DNA of 43,758 nucleotides from Candidatus Gastranaerophilales bacterium (GCA_944324135.1 CALUVE010000017.1:1-43758); one strand, 5' to 3'. Shown: positions 31,639 through 40,273, numbered from the stretch's first letter. Program-made: numbers and translations. Notes: generated from the sequence alone by a model not told the origin.

Positions 31639-33482
31639 GAGCATTCCTCAATTTCAAAGGTTTTTCTGTCGGAAAATTCTTTTTTCTTACCTTTGTTCCA
31701 CTGGTTTACCGGTCTTATATAGCCGACAACACGGGAATAAACTTCACAATCCGCACCGCAGTCAGGACAGGTAAAGTGTTCGCCTGCGACGTACCCGTGG
31801 TTAGGGCAGGTGCTGAATGTCGGTGAGAATGTAAAATATGGCAGGCGGTAGTTGTTACAAATCTTTTTCACAAGATTTTTCATTGTTTCCGTATTTTGAA
31901 TTCTTTCGCCAGCGAAGATATGTACTACAGTTCCGCCCGTGTATTTGGTTTGTAGTTCGTCCTGATGGTCAAGAACTTCAAAAATATCATCGGTATAATT
32001 TACAGGAAGCTGGGTTGAATTTGTGTAATACGGGTATCTTTCTTTGTCCAGTTTTGCAAGTCTGTAAGAAGTGCCCTCACCCGGAGTAGCTTCCAGATTG
32101 TAGTTATTACCTGTTTCTTTTTGAAATTCAATGATTTTGGCGCGCATAAAATCCATTACCTCAAGCGCAAATTGTTTGCCGGCAGGTGTGCCGATATCTT
32201 CTTTCATAAGATTCAGGCAGGCTTCGTTCATACCTATCAAACCGATTGTTGAAAAATGGTTTTTCCAGTATACCCCGAAACGTGCTTTGATATCACGCAG
32301 ATAAAATTTTGTATACGGATAGAGGTCTTTGTCTGTCAAATCTTCAAGAAGTTTACGTTTAATTTCAAGACTTTCTTTTGCAATTTCCATCCTTTGTGAA
32401 AGTTTTTCAAAAAATTCGCCTTTTGTTTTTACGTTAGCTCCGATTTTTGGCAGGTTAAGAGTTACAACACCGACTGAACCTGTCAGAGGATTTGAACCGA
32501 AGAGTCCGCCGCCGCGGTATTCAAGTTCTCTGTTATCTATTCTTAATCTGCAGCACATTGAGCGTGCATCTTCCGGTGACATATCTGAATTTATAAAGTT
32601 TGAGAAGTACGGGATGCCGTATTTTGCTGACATTTCCCAGAGCCCCTCTATATTTTTGTTATCCCAGTCAAAGTCTTTTGTTATGTTGTATGTCGGGATA
32701 GGGAATGTGAAAACTCTGCCGGAATTGTCGCCTTTCATCATTATTTCAAAGAATGCTTTGTTCAGCATATCCATTTCCGGCTGATATTCTTTGTAGGTTG
32801 TTTCTTGCAGTTCACCTCCGATGATGACAGGTTGTTCCGCATAGTATGACGGAACTGTTAAATCCATTGTTATATTAGTGAATGGAGTTTGGAAACCTAC
32901 ACGTGTCGGAACATTCATATTGAAAATAAATTCCTGCATTGCTTGTTTTACCTGTTCATAAGTCAGGTTATCGTGTCTTATAAACGGTGCAAGCAGTGTA
33001 TCAAAATTTGAAAATGCCTGAGCACCGGCAGCTTCTCCCTGCATTGTGTACATAAAGTTTACAATCTGTCCGAGAGCTGTTCTAAAGTGTTTTGCAGGTG
33101 CGCTTTCAACTTTCCCTTTTACTCCGGTAAAGCCCTCTGTCAATAAATCTTTCAAATCCCAGCCAACGCAGTATACTGAAATGATATTCAAATCGTGAAT
33201 ATGGATATCTCCGTTTACATGTGCATTTTTGATATGAGCCGGATAAATTTTGTTAAGCCAGTATTGTTTGCTGATTTCTGACGCAATGTAATTATTAAGC
33301 CCCTGAATTGAATATGACATGTTAGAATTTTCGTTTACTTTCCAGTCTAATTGTTTCAGGTAATTGTCAACAAGAGCAATATTATCATCCTTACTGCTCG
33401 TAACCGTATTTGACATGTAACTCTTCTTGGCGGTTTCTAAATTCACAACATTCGTGTTGCTTGAATAAACGGTATTGTTCAT
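31629..33482 (-). CDS. nrdD: Anaerobic (class III) ribonucleoside-triphosphate reductase
   Basis: NrdD reduces ribonucleotides to deoxyribonucleotides without oxygen, using a glycyl radical. The 617-residue protein has the Zn-binding cysteines Cys559, Cys572, Cys575 and Cys579 (CPNHGY and CPDCGADC) and the radical site Gly587 in SRVVGYIRPV. It lacks the N-terminal ATP-cone of many NrdD proteins; the head (1-60) is short and polar. A cobalamin riboswitch covers its leader, so expression should fall when B12 is plentiful and a B12-dependent class II enzyme can take over. GGGAG precedes the ATG. Confidence 0.97.
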   Translation of the reverse strand: MNNTVYSSNTNVVNLETAKKSYMSNTVTSSKDDNIALVDNYLKQLDWKVNENSNMSYSIQGLNNYIASEISKQYWLNKIYPAHIKNAHVNGDIHIHDLNIISVYCVGWDLKDLLTEGFTGVKGKVESAPAKHFRTALGQIVNFMYTMQGEAAGAQAFSNFDTLLAPFIRHDNLTYEQVKQAMQEFIFNMNVPTRVGFQTPFTNITMDLTVPSYYAEQPVIIGGELQETTYKEYQPEMDMLNKAFFEIMMKGDNSGRVFTFPIPTYNITKDFDWDNKNIEGLWEMSAKYGIPYFSNFINSDMSPEDARSMCCRLRIDNRELEYRGGGLFGSNPLTGSVGVVTLNLPKIGANVKTKGEFFEKLSQRMEIAKESLEIKRKLLEDLTDKDLYPYTKFYLRDIKARFGVYWKNHFSTIGLIGMNEACLNLMKEDIGTPAGKQFALEVMDFMRAKIIEFQKETGNNYNLEATPGEGTSYRLAKLDKERYPYYTNSTQLPVNYTDDIFEVLDHQDELQTKYTGGTVVHIFAGERIQNTETMKNLVKKICNNYRLPYFTFSPTFSTCPNHGYVAGEHFTCPDCGADCEVYSRVVGYIRPVNQWNKGKKKEFSDRKTFEIEECSCK

Positions 33483-33490
33483 AAAAAAAT

Positions 33491-33589
33491 CTCCCAGATT
33501 TCCGTGGTAACATCAACCAAGATAAGCATTCCGACTATAACGGCTGCGGTCCAGTGTGGGAATTTCACCCATGCTTTCCTTAAATTGGT
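33491..33589 (-). promoter_or_regulatory. Cobalamin riboswitch in the nrdDG leader
   Basis: Read on the minus strand from 33589, the leader has the core of the cobalamin aptamer. GGTGAAATTCC is followed by an ACTGGACCGC element, GCCGTTATAGTCGGAATGC (compare the conserved AGTC-GAA segment), and a 3' TTACCACGG box. Helices ACCAA/TTGGT and AGCAT/ATGCT enclose the core. It ends on the ribosome site (GGGAG), and TCCCA within the aptamer could mask TGGGA, suggesting translational control. In other bacteria such switches repress B12-independent enzymes. Confidence 0.85.
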
Positions 33590-33595
33590 ATAAAT

Positions 33596-33624
33596 ATTTT
33601 AAATCTGATTAGAATCTTTGTCAA
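33596..33624 (-). promoter_or_regulatory. Promoter of nrdDG
   Basis: TTGACA (33624-33619), exactly 17 bases, TAAAAT (33601-33596): near-consensus. Transcription would begin around 33589, at the first base of the riboswitch. Confidence 0.85.
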
Positions 33625-33768
33625 CAAATCGGAGGATTGATTTTTTTTGAGTTTTGTCTTTTGCTGCTATAATTGTACTGTTAACACCTGTTTAAATTTT
33701 TTGTAATATAAGAAGTATTTCGGTTATACCTAATGACATTTTGCACCTCTCTTTTTCAATTGATATTA

Positions 33769-33815
33769 TAACAAAAAAGGCAGAAAATAGAAATAGATTC
33801 ATATTTTCTGCCTTT
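33769..33815 (-). terminator. Terminator downstream of the secreted hydrolase gene
   Basis: AAAGGCAGAAAATA (33776-33789) and TATTTTCTGCCTTT (33802-33815) form a perfect 14-bp stem with a 12-base loop. On the minus strand it is followed by TTTTTT. Confidence 0.8.
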
Positions 33816-33840
33816 ATAAATGATTCTGTTATTAGTTTTT

Positions 33841-34860
33841 TTATTTCAAGTATTCTTTGTAGAACGTTTCAATTTTATCAAACGGAATTTTTTCAAGATT
33901 GTCATATAAATCTACGTGGTTAGCCTCCGGAATTATATAGAGTTCTTTGTTATCCCCTTTGAGTTTTTTGAAAGCATCTTCAGAAAAGTAACGGCTGTGA
34001 GCTTTTTCTCCGTGAATTATGAGTACAGCGCTCTGTATTTCGTCACTGTATTGCAGTATCGGCATATTCAAAAGCGACAGAGAGGAGGTTACATTCCAGT
34101 TTCCGTTGGAATTTATAGAACGTTTATGGAATCCGCGCGGTGTTTTGTAGTAGCCGTAGTAATCCTGAACAAACTGCGGTTCTTCTCCTGTTAATTTTTC
34201 AGGTAATCCCGGAGCTTTTGCGAATGTACCGTTTTTGAAATCTTCTGTTCTTTGTTTGTTAAGTGATTTTCTTAATTCCTGACGAGCTTTTTCATCCATT
34301 GCGTCAAAGTAACCGTTCGCTGTGACGCGGGTCATATCATACATTGTTGAAGCGACTGTTGCTTTGATTCTCGTATCAATTGCAGCAGCGTTCAAACCAA
34401 ATCCGCCGAAGCCGCATATCCCGAGGATGCCGATTTTTTCAGGATTAACATCTTTTCTGTTTGCAAGATAATCAACAGCAGCTGAAAAATCTTCTGTGTT
34501 AATATCAGGAGAAGCTACGTTACGAGGCTCTCCTCCGCTTTCTCCTGTGTATGACGGATCAAAGGCTAATGTGATAAATCCGCGTTCTGCAAGTGTTTGT
34601 GCGTATAACCCTGATGCCTGCTCTTTTACCGCACCAAAAGGCCCGCTGACGGCTATTGCCGGCATTTTTTCCTCCGGTTTTTCTTTCGGGGTGTACAGGT
34701 CACCTGTCAAATTTATTCCGTATCTGTTTTTAAAATGTACTTTTTCAACATTTACTTTATCGCTTTTAGGGAATGTTTTGTCCCAGTCAGTATTTTTTGC
34801 CATAACTGCACCTCCTGTCAGTAGTATCAATGAAATAATCGAAATTAGCAGCTTTTTCAA
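33841..34860 (-). CDS. Exported alpha/beta hydrolase (YcjY/dienelactone-hydrolase-like)
   Basis: A signal peptide (MKKLLISIISLILLTGGAVMA) leads a 318-residue hydrolase. The nucleophile elbow is GICGFGGF, so the residue at the Ser position is Cys149, as in dienelactone hydrolases and YcjY-type proteins. The oxyanion region is AIAVSGPFGAVKE. Late Asp and His (VLIIHGEKAHSRYF, EANHVDLYD) complete a triad. Substrate is unknown; an ester or acyl bond outside the cytosol is likely. The stretch NAAAIDTRIKATVASTMYDM is typical of the YcjY-like group. It lies 21 bases after the second hydrolase gene and forms an operon with it. Confidence 0.82.
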   Translation of the reverse strand: MKKLLISIISLILLTGGAVMAKNTDWDKTFPKSDKVNVEKVHFKNRYGINLTGDLYTPKEKPEEKMPAIAVSGPFGAVKEQASGLYAQTLAERGFITLAFDPSYTGESGGEPRNVASPDINTEDFSAAVDYLANRKDVNPEKIGILGICGFGGFGLNAAAIDTRIKATVASTMYDMTRVTANGYFDAMDEKARQELRKSLNKQRTEDFKNGTFAKAPGLPEKLTGEEPQFVQDYYGYYKTPRGFHKRSINSNGNWNVTSSLSLLNMPILQYSDEIQSAVLIIHGEKAHSRYFSEDAFKKLKGDNKELYIIPEANHVDLYDNLEKIPFDKIETFYKEYLK

Positions 34861-34881
34861 TACAAAACCTCCTTTATTTGC

Positions 34882-35757
34882 CTATACGCCCACCGGTGAA
34901 AAATGTTTCAATATGCAATCCAGAATAGTTTGCGCATAGATATCGTGTTTGCCGTAAAAAATATGTGAAGCATCAGGTATTTCAATTACTTGATTACATT
35001 CCGGATGTTTTGTCCAGCTGTTCAGAGTTTCCATAAATCTTTTTGGGTTCTCTCCTGTCACAGAATCTTTTGAGCCGATTATAAATGTGCCCTCAGGTTT
35101 TATGTTGTAGAGGGAATTAATTTCTCCTTGATGACTCAGCACCGGGCAGTTTTTGAGATTATCAGCGTGGTAAAACCCTAAAACAGTGTTTGCCGTCATT
35201 GGCGAAAACCCTCCGAATAAAAACGGTAAGATATCATCCCCTTTTCCAGTTTCTACCCAGGATTTTGCCATATCATAGCATTTGTTTATGTTCGGCATTA
35301 CCTCCCACCAGTGCATAATATCGACAGGCGAGGATACTATAAAATAGTCTACAAAGTTATCGGGTGTGTTTCCCAGGTAGTGGATAATTTTGTTAGAGCC
35401 TAGTGAATGCCCGCCAAGAATTATATTTTTAAAGCCCATTTCTTTTGCATATTTCACATAGCTTTCCACGTCTTCGTAAACCATATTGAAATCGTCATTA
35501 AAAACTCCTGCGTGTCTTTGTTTACCTATGGAAAAATCGCTGTAAGCAAAACAGGAAAAAGAATCGTGTGCGTGTGCAATTATACAGCTGATACCGTTTT
35601 CTTCAAGGAGTTTGCCTGTTGTATACAAAAGTTCGTTTTGGAATACGTTTGAACAAATGCCTGTTATCATAATGAGTACGGTATCGTTTGAATTATTGCC
35701 GAAAATCGCGCCTTTCAGTTCCAGTCCTCTCGGGGTAACAACTTTTATTATGTCCAT
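34882..35757 (-). CDS. Cytosolic alpha/beta hydrolase
   Basis: The 291-residue protein has the alpha/beta-hydrolase nucleophile motif GGHSLGSNK, the strand VLIMITGICSN before it, and a late His (PDASHIFYGKHD) for the catalytic triad. GTFIIGSKDSVTGENP should hold the acid. It lacks a signal peptide. It resembles the DUF1749-like group of serine hydrolases; substrate is unknown. It opens a two-gene operon with the exported hydrolase, divergent from the LysR regulator, which makes it a likely LysR target. Confidence 0.78.
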   Translation of the reverse strand: MDIIKVVTPRGLELKGAIFGNNSNDTVLIMITGICSNVFQNELLYTTGKLLEENGISCIIAHAHDSFSCFAYSDFSIGKQRHAGVFNDDFNMVYEDVESYVKYAKEMGFKNIILGGHSLGSNKIIHYLGNTPDNFVDYFIVSSPVDIMHWWEVMPNINKCYDMAKSWVETGKGDDILPFLFGGFSPMTANTVLGFYHADNLKNCPVLSHQGEINSLYNIKPEGTFIIGSKDSVTGENPKRFMETLNSWTKHPECNQVIEIPDASHIFYGKHDIYAQTILDCILKHFSPVGV

Positions 35758-35785
35758 ATTTTATGCTCCTTATTTACATTATTTA

Positions 35786-35803
35786 CTATTTTTCTAAAAA
35801 TAG
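35786..35803. promoter_or_regulatory. Candidate LysR-type operator
   Basis: CTATTTTT (35786-35793), CT, AAAAATAG (35796-35803). This near-perfect dyad contains a T-N11-A core, the usual LysR-box form, and lies between the divergent lysR and hydrolase genes. Confidence 0.5.
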
Positions 35804-35833
35804 CAAATACTTATATTAAATAATTAAAAATGC

Positions 35834-35862
35834 TTGACGGGTATATTTAAAAAATGTAAAAT
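35834..35862 (+). promoter_or_regulatory. Promoter of the LysR gene, placed for a leaderless message
   Basis: TTGACG (35834-35839), 17 bases, TAAAAT (35857-35862). The ATG lies only six bases further on (35869), so transcription should begin at or next to the start codon. Confidence 0.7.
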
Positions 35863-35868
35863 GAAGAT

Positions 35869-36792
35869 ATGGAAATCAGGGTATTAAAATATTTTCTGGC
35901 AGTAGCAAGAGAGGGGAGTATTACAAGGGCCGCAAATTCTCTCCACCTCACCCAGCCAACATTGACCCGCCAGCTGCAAGAGTTGGAAAAAGAATTAAAA
36001 CAAAAACTGCTAATCAGGGGCAAATACAAGGTTACACTTACTCCGGAGGGGCTGAGGCTCAGAAAAAGAGCAGAAGAAATAATTGAAATGGTCGAGAAAA
36101 CAGAGGCAGAATTTCAATCAATTAATGATATTATCGGCGGAGATATTTATATAGGCGGCGGGGAATCTGACTGCATGAAATATATAGCAGAGGTTATAAA
36201 AGAGGTTCAGACTGATTATCCTGATATAAAATTTCATATCCATTCCGGCAATGCAGAGGATGTAACGGAAAAACTGGATAAAGGACTTTTGGATTTCGGG
36301 GTGTTAATTCAGCCGGTAGATTTGGCAAAATACGATAATATAACACTTCCAGAGAAAGATGTCTGGGGTGTTGTGATGCGCAAAGACAGTCTGCTTGCTA
36401 AAAAAGAGTTTGTTGAACTTAAAGATTTGTACGGACTCCCGCTTATAAATTCCAGACAGGCTATGAGAAAAACCTCATCAAAAAATGAATTTATAGAATG
36501 GTTTCAAGGTGAGTTTGAAAACCTCCGTACTGTCGGTACAATCAACCTTGTGTATAACGCTGCAGTAATGGTAAAGGCCGGTATAGGTTATGCAATTACT
36601 CTTGACAAACTTGTCGATGTGTCAGAAAAAAGTGAACTCTGTTTCCGCCCGCTTTCTCCTCGTCTGGAATCAGGGCTGGATATTGTCTGGAAAAAATCTC
36701 AGGTGTTTTCTCATGCAGCTGCGTTATTTTTAGAAAAATTGAAAGAAAAATTTTTACCTCAAACGCAGCCCGAAAATGAATTAAGGATGTGA
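35869..36792 (+). CDS. LysR-family transcription regulator
   Basis: The 307-residue protein begins with the LysR helix-turn-helix (MEIRVLKYFLAVAREGSITR, then AANSLHLTQPTLTRQLQELE). It continues with a periplasmic-binding-protein-like effector domain (about 90-295, with GDIYIGGGESDCMKYIAEVI and DFGVLIQPVD). The coinducer is unknown. It is divergent from the hydrolase operon with a candidate operator in the gap, which is the usual layout for LysR control of the neighbouring genes. No ribosome site is visible, in keeping with the promoter placement. Confidence 0.93.
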   Translation: MEIRVLKYFLAVAREGSITRAANSLHLTQPTLTRQLQELEKELKQKLLIRGKYKVTLTPEGLRLRKRAEEIIEMVEKTEAEFQSINDIIGGDIYIGGGESDCMKYIAEVIKEVQTDYPDIKFHIHSGNAEDVTEKLDKGLLDFGVLIQPVDLAKYDNITLPEKDVWGVVMRKDSLLAKKEFVELKDLYGLPLINSRQAMRKTSSKNEFIEWFQGEFENLRTVGTINLVYNAAVMVKAGIGYAITLDKLVDVSEKSELCFRPLSPRLESGLDIVWKKSQVFSHAAALFLEKLKEKFLPQTQPENELRM

Positions 36793-36840
36793 TTAAAAAT
36801 TTTTTGAGAGTATAAAAAAACAACCAACATTTCAAGTAGT

Positions 36841-36904
36841 AGGTTTTGGTAATCTTTGATTATCGAAACCTTTTCTGTTGCGGTAAATTTTAATTTACCG
36901 CAAC
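36841..36904 (+). terminator. Two back-to-back hairpins after the LysR gene
   Basis: First hairpin: AGGTTTTGGTAAT (36841-36853) with ATTATCGAAACCT (36859-36871), with wobbles, followed by TTTTC. Second: GTTGCGGTAAAT (36877-36888), loop TTTA, ATTTACCGCAAC (36893-36904), a perfect 12-bp stem without a T-run. The first can end lysR transcription; the purpose of the second is unclear. No gene lies between lysR and the tRNA. Confidence 0.55.
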
Positions 36905-36987
36905 CTACAGACTATCTACCCGTACAAATTAAACTGGACAAAAAAGTACATCAAGAATACAAAAATCCTGAAAGCCCAAATAAAAAA

Positions 36988-37077
36988 CGGAGAAGATGGG
37001 ATTCGAACCCATGATGCAGATTACTCCACATAACACCTTAGCAGGGTGCCGCCTTCAGCCTACTCGGCCACTTCTCC
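36988..37077 (-). tRNA. tRNA-Ser (anticodon GCU)
   Basis: The minus strand folds as a class II tRNA. The acceptor stem is GGAGAAG/CTTCTCC with discriminator G, the anticodon loop is CTGCTAA (anticodon GCT, reading AGC/AGU), a long variable arm follows, and the T-loop is GGTTCGAATCC. The length is 90 bases; CCA is not encoded. TATAAT stands seven bases before the 5' end, and a T-run follows the 3' end. Confidence 0.97.
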
Positions 37078-37155
37078 GTGTTATTATATTTGTCATGGCT
37101 TCTGTATAATGCCCCTATGTGCTTATGATAACACAAATATTTTTTTTTGAAAATC

Positions 37156-37184
37156 TTTAAAAAAAAACTTTTTGAGTTTATAAT
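37156..37184 (+). promoter_or_regulatory. Promoter of the DUF151 gene
   Basis: TTTAAA (37156-37161), 17 bases, TATAAT (37179-37184). The leader to the ATG at 37226 is about 35 bases and includes AGAGG. Confidence 0.5.
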
Positions 37185-37225
37185 GTTCTTATAAATGAAA
37201 TTTGAGAGAAGAGGTATATACAATT

Positions 37226-37741
37226 ATGATAGAAATGAAAGTTATGGGTATTGCACTTGATACAAGAACGGGTTCTCCTATTGTTGTTCTTCACGACAAG
37301 GCGAACAGAAAGGCTCTTCCTATCTGGATTGGCTCTGCTGAAGCAAGCGCTATTATCAGAAAAATCGAAAATCTTACTGTCGCAAGACCTATGACTCACG
37401 ATTTGATTATCAATATAATTGAAAAAACCGGTTATACCCTTGATAGAGTCGAAATTAACGATGTAGAAAAAGAAACCTATTATGCAACTTTATATCTCGT
37501 GGATGATAACGGCAAAACCGTTGAAATAGATTCACGTCCGTCTGATGCGATTGCGGTTGCTATTCGTGTTGATGCGCCTATTTTCGTGACTGCTAACGTA
37601 ATCTCAAGCGGCTCAGTTTCTACGGATAGTGCAAAAGATGAAGAAGAAGCGCAGGAGTTTAAAAATTTTGTACAGAGCCTCAAACCATCAGATTTTGAAA
37701 AACTGTTAAAAGATAACGACCACCACGAAAGCGATCAGTAA
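37226..37741 (+). CDS. Bifunctional nuclease family protein (DUF151/BFN)
   Basis: The 171-residue protein has the DUF151 core: a MKVMGIALDTRTGSPIVVL strand pair, ALPIWIGSAEASAI, and DSRPSDAIAVAIRVDAPIFV. This family is common in cyanobacteria, actinobacteria and plants, where BFN proteins have been reported with DNase and RNase activity. An acidic tail follows (DEEEAQEFKNFVQSLKPSDF), a region related to DUF151-linked extensions. It is a single-gene unit. The ATG at 37226 is preferred to an upstream TTG at 37202. Confidence 0.9.
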   Translation: MIEMKVMGIALDTRTGSPIVVLHDKANRKALPIWIGSAEASAIIRKIENLTVARPMTHDLIINIIEKTGYTLDRVEINDVEKETYYATLYLVDDNGKTVEIDSRPSDAIAVAIRVDAPIFVTANVISSGSVSTDSAKDEEEAQEFKNFVQSLKPSDFEKLLKDNDHHESDQ

Positions 37742-37760
37742 ATATTTTAATGATTATATT

Positions 37761-37792
37761 GCTAAAAGCCGGCTTCATTGCCGGCTTTTAGC
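37761..37792. terminator. Bidirectional terminator after the DUF151 gene
   Basis: GCTAAAAGCCGGC (37761-37773), loop TTCATT, GCCGGCTTTTAGC (37780-37792): a perfect 13-bp stem between convergent genes. Confidence 0.9.
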
Positions 37793-37795
37793 TGG

Positions 37796-40273
37796 TTACT
37801 GTTCTCTGTGCGCCCTGTTTGCTTCCATTATTTCTTTTGCCCGGGCGAAAGTTTCCGGGAAATAGTTTGCAATTACATATTCAGATTTGCAAGTACCCAT
37901 ATTTAAAAGTGCATAGGATTCTGCAAAAAATTCCATCGGGCTTTCTGTGGCATACGTCGCATTAGAATTTACTTGCGGTGGATTTTTTCTGTAATTTGCA
38001 TACTCTTTATCAAATAATTCACGTAATTTTTCGTCTGCAGGGGATACTCCTTGAAAGGTTCCTTGGTTGTCGAGTAATTCCTGTACAGTCAAAGGTTTAT
38101 CTCTGCCAAAATCCGCCGTTGGCGATTTTAGTTGTTCTTTTATAGCTTTAATTGCATTGTCTTTATCATCGATATGGTCACACATGTGTCCTGCTTCGTG
38201 GACAATTGTCTTGACAGCTCGCTCGCCGATAAGTGCATTGGGGTCTAATACAATGATTCCTCCGCCATCAGCCGGCATGTAATACCCATTTGTCGTTCCG
38301 CCCATAGAATTATCATTCATGCTATCGTTCAAGGTAAGCTTTGTTCCGCTGGATGCTATATCATATAGTACAACTGACGGAACTTGTGAAAGTACATTTT
38401 TGACGTAATTATCAGGCAGGTGAGAAATATCAATGCTCTTTGCCGTCGCTCCGTTTTTGCTGACTGTTATTTGTCCGTTGTTAAATTGTACAGCAAATGA
38501 GTCATTATTTACTGTTTCTGTATAAGAATTTGAGCCGGTTTGAGTCCTTGAAATTTTAGGGAGCATATCTGCAATTGGTGAATTTTTCGGATCAAAATTC
38601 AATACTTCTTTAAATTGATTGTATCCGTCATAATAGTTTTTGATAAAGTCTTCTTTAGTATCACCAAAACCTGGCCAGTGCGGCTGAAGTTTTGCCATAA
38701 GGTTATAAACGCCATCCATATTCTTATCGTCTTGTCCTACTGTATGGATTGCGTCATAAACATCTCCGATAAGTTCTCTGCCGGTTAGTTCTTTGTACTT
38801 TTCTGCTGCCGGATAAATATTGTAGCCGCCAGAAAGTACATCATCTTTACCGAGAATTTCTCCGGCTACGGCAAAATTCTTCTCTGTTAAAAGCTGCATA
38901 AATGCTTCATCAAACGGCATTTTTGTTGTTTGTTTCTGACCGTTAACCATTGTTTCACGGATAATTTCTACGCCTTTTACGGTGAGGGACGATACAAAAT
39001 TCCCGTCTTTATCGTAAACTTCACTTCTGTAGTCCGCATCATATCCTTTAGCCTGATTATTTTTCAGATGGTAGCGGAAATTTCCGTCCTTATCATATTC
39101 AACGTCAAAGTCTTCTGTTGCGTGGATTCCTTTGCCGACAAGGTCTTTGTATTTTTCCATTGCAGCACCTTTGAGTTCAGGTGTTTCTTTACCGGTTTCA
39201 TTTTTTATTTTTGGTACGATTTTAAGTTTTCCGTCTTCAATTTTTAGGTCAAAATCTTCACCGTAGCGTGCCCCGCCGTCTATCATTTGTTTTAAGGCTT
39301 CAACTGTTGCGTTGTCAACGGTTGTTTTCTTTGGAACATGTGTCAGATAGATATCGCCGTCTGTTATAAAACCGCGTGGTTTGTCCTCTTCAAGAGAGTT
39401 ATCTTTTATATCTATACCTGTTAACTGATTATTTTCATCGTATTTAAAGGCGACACTTGTAGAATCTGGTCTGCCTGCATTGAATACAATATTTTCAAGC
39501 TGTGAATTTTTTTCATCTATCAGCGACTGCTTTGTAGCAACCCCGTCTTTTATGTGCATTTTATAGCTTTTTTCCTCAGGATTTTGTGCATATTGAAATT
39601 TTGTTTGTTCACCGGTTTTGTGGTTTATGTACGTAGTAGAGGTTTCGCCTTTTTCATTGTAGGTATTAATTTCTTCGCAGCCTTCGTAACCGATGATTGA
39701 ACTGGCAGTTTCTCTGCGTTCAAGAAGTTTCCCGTTTTGGTCACGCAGTTCCGTATATCCATCTATTGTCCGCTCATAACAAATTTGTCCGTTTCTTTCA
39801 ATTTGTTTATATTCTTCAGCAAATGACGGTCCGCCGAGTCTTTGTATCAATTCTTTTGACATCCCTAAATTATTAGATGCCTCTTCAAGCCGTTTTGAGT
39901 ATGCAGCATCCCCTTTTGAGGCTACAAAACCTAAAAATTTTCTAAAATCTTCAATTTCAATCTCATCACCGTAAAATTCCTTAGCCTGGGAAAAATACAA
40001 ATTCAGCTCATAATCGGTAATCTTGTCATCATGGTTATTATCCAATGAAGCATGGGTATAGTCTTCTTTATTTTTGTTGTGATAAATTGTAAGGCCCTGC
40101 ATATTAGTAATATCTAAAGATGATAAAGTGTCGCCTTCTTTTTTGTCAAATGCGTTTAGTTTGTCAAAAATCAAAAGAATTTTATCCAAACGCTTGTCTC
40201 CTGCAAATTGCTTTTCTATATCAGCTCTTGAAATTTTTGCACTTGAAATGTGGTGGATATCAATGTCTGCCAT
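37796..40273 (-). CDS. EF-hand protein with a C-terminal zincin-type metalloprotease domain
   Basis: The 825-residue protein lacks a signal peptide. An EF-hand calcium loop lies at 78-89 (DNNHDDKITDYE), and a weaker DKNMDG lies near 516-521. The middle part repeats a beta-rich module (about 325-360 and 370-405, each with ED-FD and a DGK/DGN turn). The C-terminal domain (about 640-825) carries VHEAGHMCDH, with His692, Glu693 and His696. EFFAES at 781-786 would provide the third zinc ligand, as in lethal-factor-like (ATLF/M34-type) peptidases. An exported toxin or peptidase is possible; the export route is unclear. Confidence 0.72.
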   Translation of the reverse strand: MADIDIHHISSAKISRADIEKQFAGDKRLDKILLIFDKLNAFDKKEGDTLSSLDITNMQGLTIYHNKNKEDYTHASLDNNHDDKITDYELNLYFSQAKEFYGDEIEIEDFRKFLGFVASKGDAAYSKRLEEASNNLGMSKELIQRLGGPSFAEEYKQIERNGQICYERTIDGYTELRDQNGKLLERRETASSIIGYEGCEEINTYNEKGETSTTYINHKTGEQTKFQYAQNPEEKSYKMHIKDGVATKQSLIDEKNSQLENIVFNAGRPDSTSVAFKYDENNQLTGIDIKDNSLEEDKPRGFITDGDIYLTHVPKKTTVDNATVEALKQMIDGGARYGEDFDLKIEDGKLKIVPKIKNETGKETPELKGAAMEKYKDLVGKGIHATEDFDVEYDKDGNFRYHLKNNQAKGYDADYRSEVYDKDGNFVSSLTVKGVEIIRETMVNGQKQTTKMPFDEAFMQLLTEKNFAVAGEILGKDDVLSGGYNIYPAAEKYKELTGRELIGDVYDAIHTVGQDDKNMDGVYNLMAKLQPHWPGFGDTKEDFIKNYYDGYNQFKEVLNFDPKNSPIADMLPKISRTQTGSNSYTETVNNDSFAVQFNNGQITVSKNGATAKSIDISHLPDNYVKNVLSQVPSVVLYDIASSGTKLTLNDSMNDNSMGGTTNGYYMPADGGGIIVLDPNALIGERAVKTIVHEAGHMCDHIDDKDNAIKAIKEQLKSPTADFGRDKPLTVQELLDNQGTFQGVSPADEKLRELFDKEYANYRKNPPQVNSNATYATESPMEFFAESYALLNMGTCKSEYVIANYFPETFARAKEIMEANRAHREQ

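Noticed and set aside
30958-31644. Radical-SAM gene as QueE, partner of queD
   Set aside because: The start and CNFRCGYC context are those of NrdG, and it overlaps nrdD.
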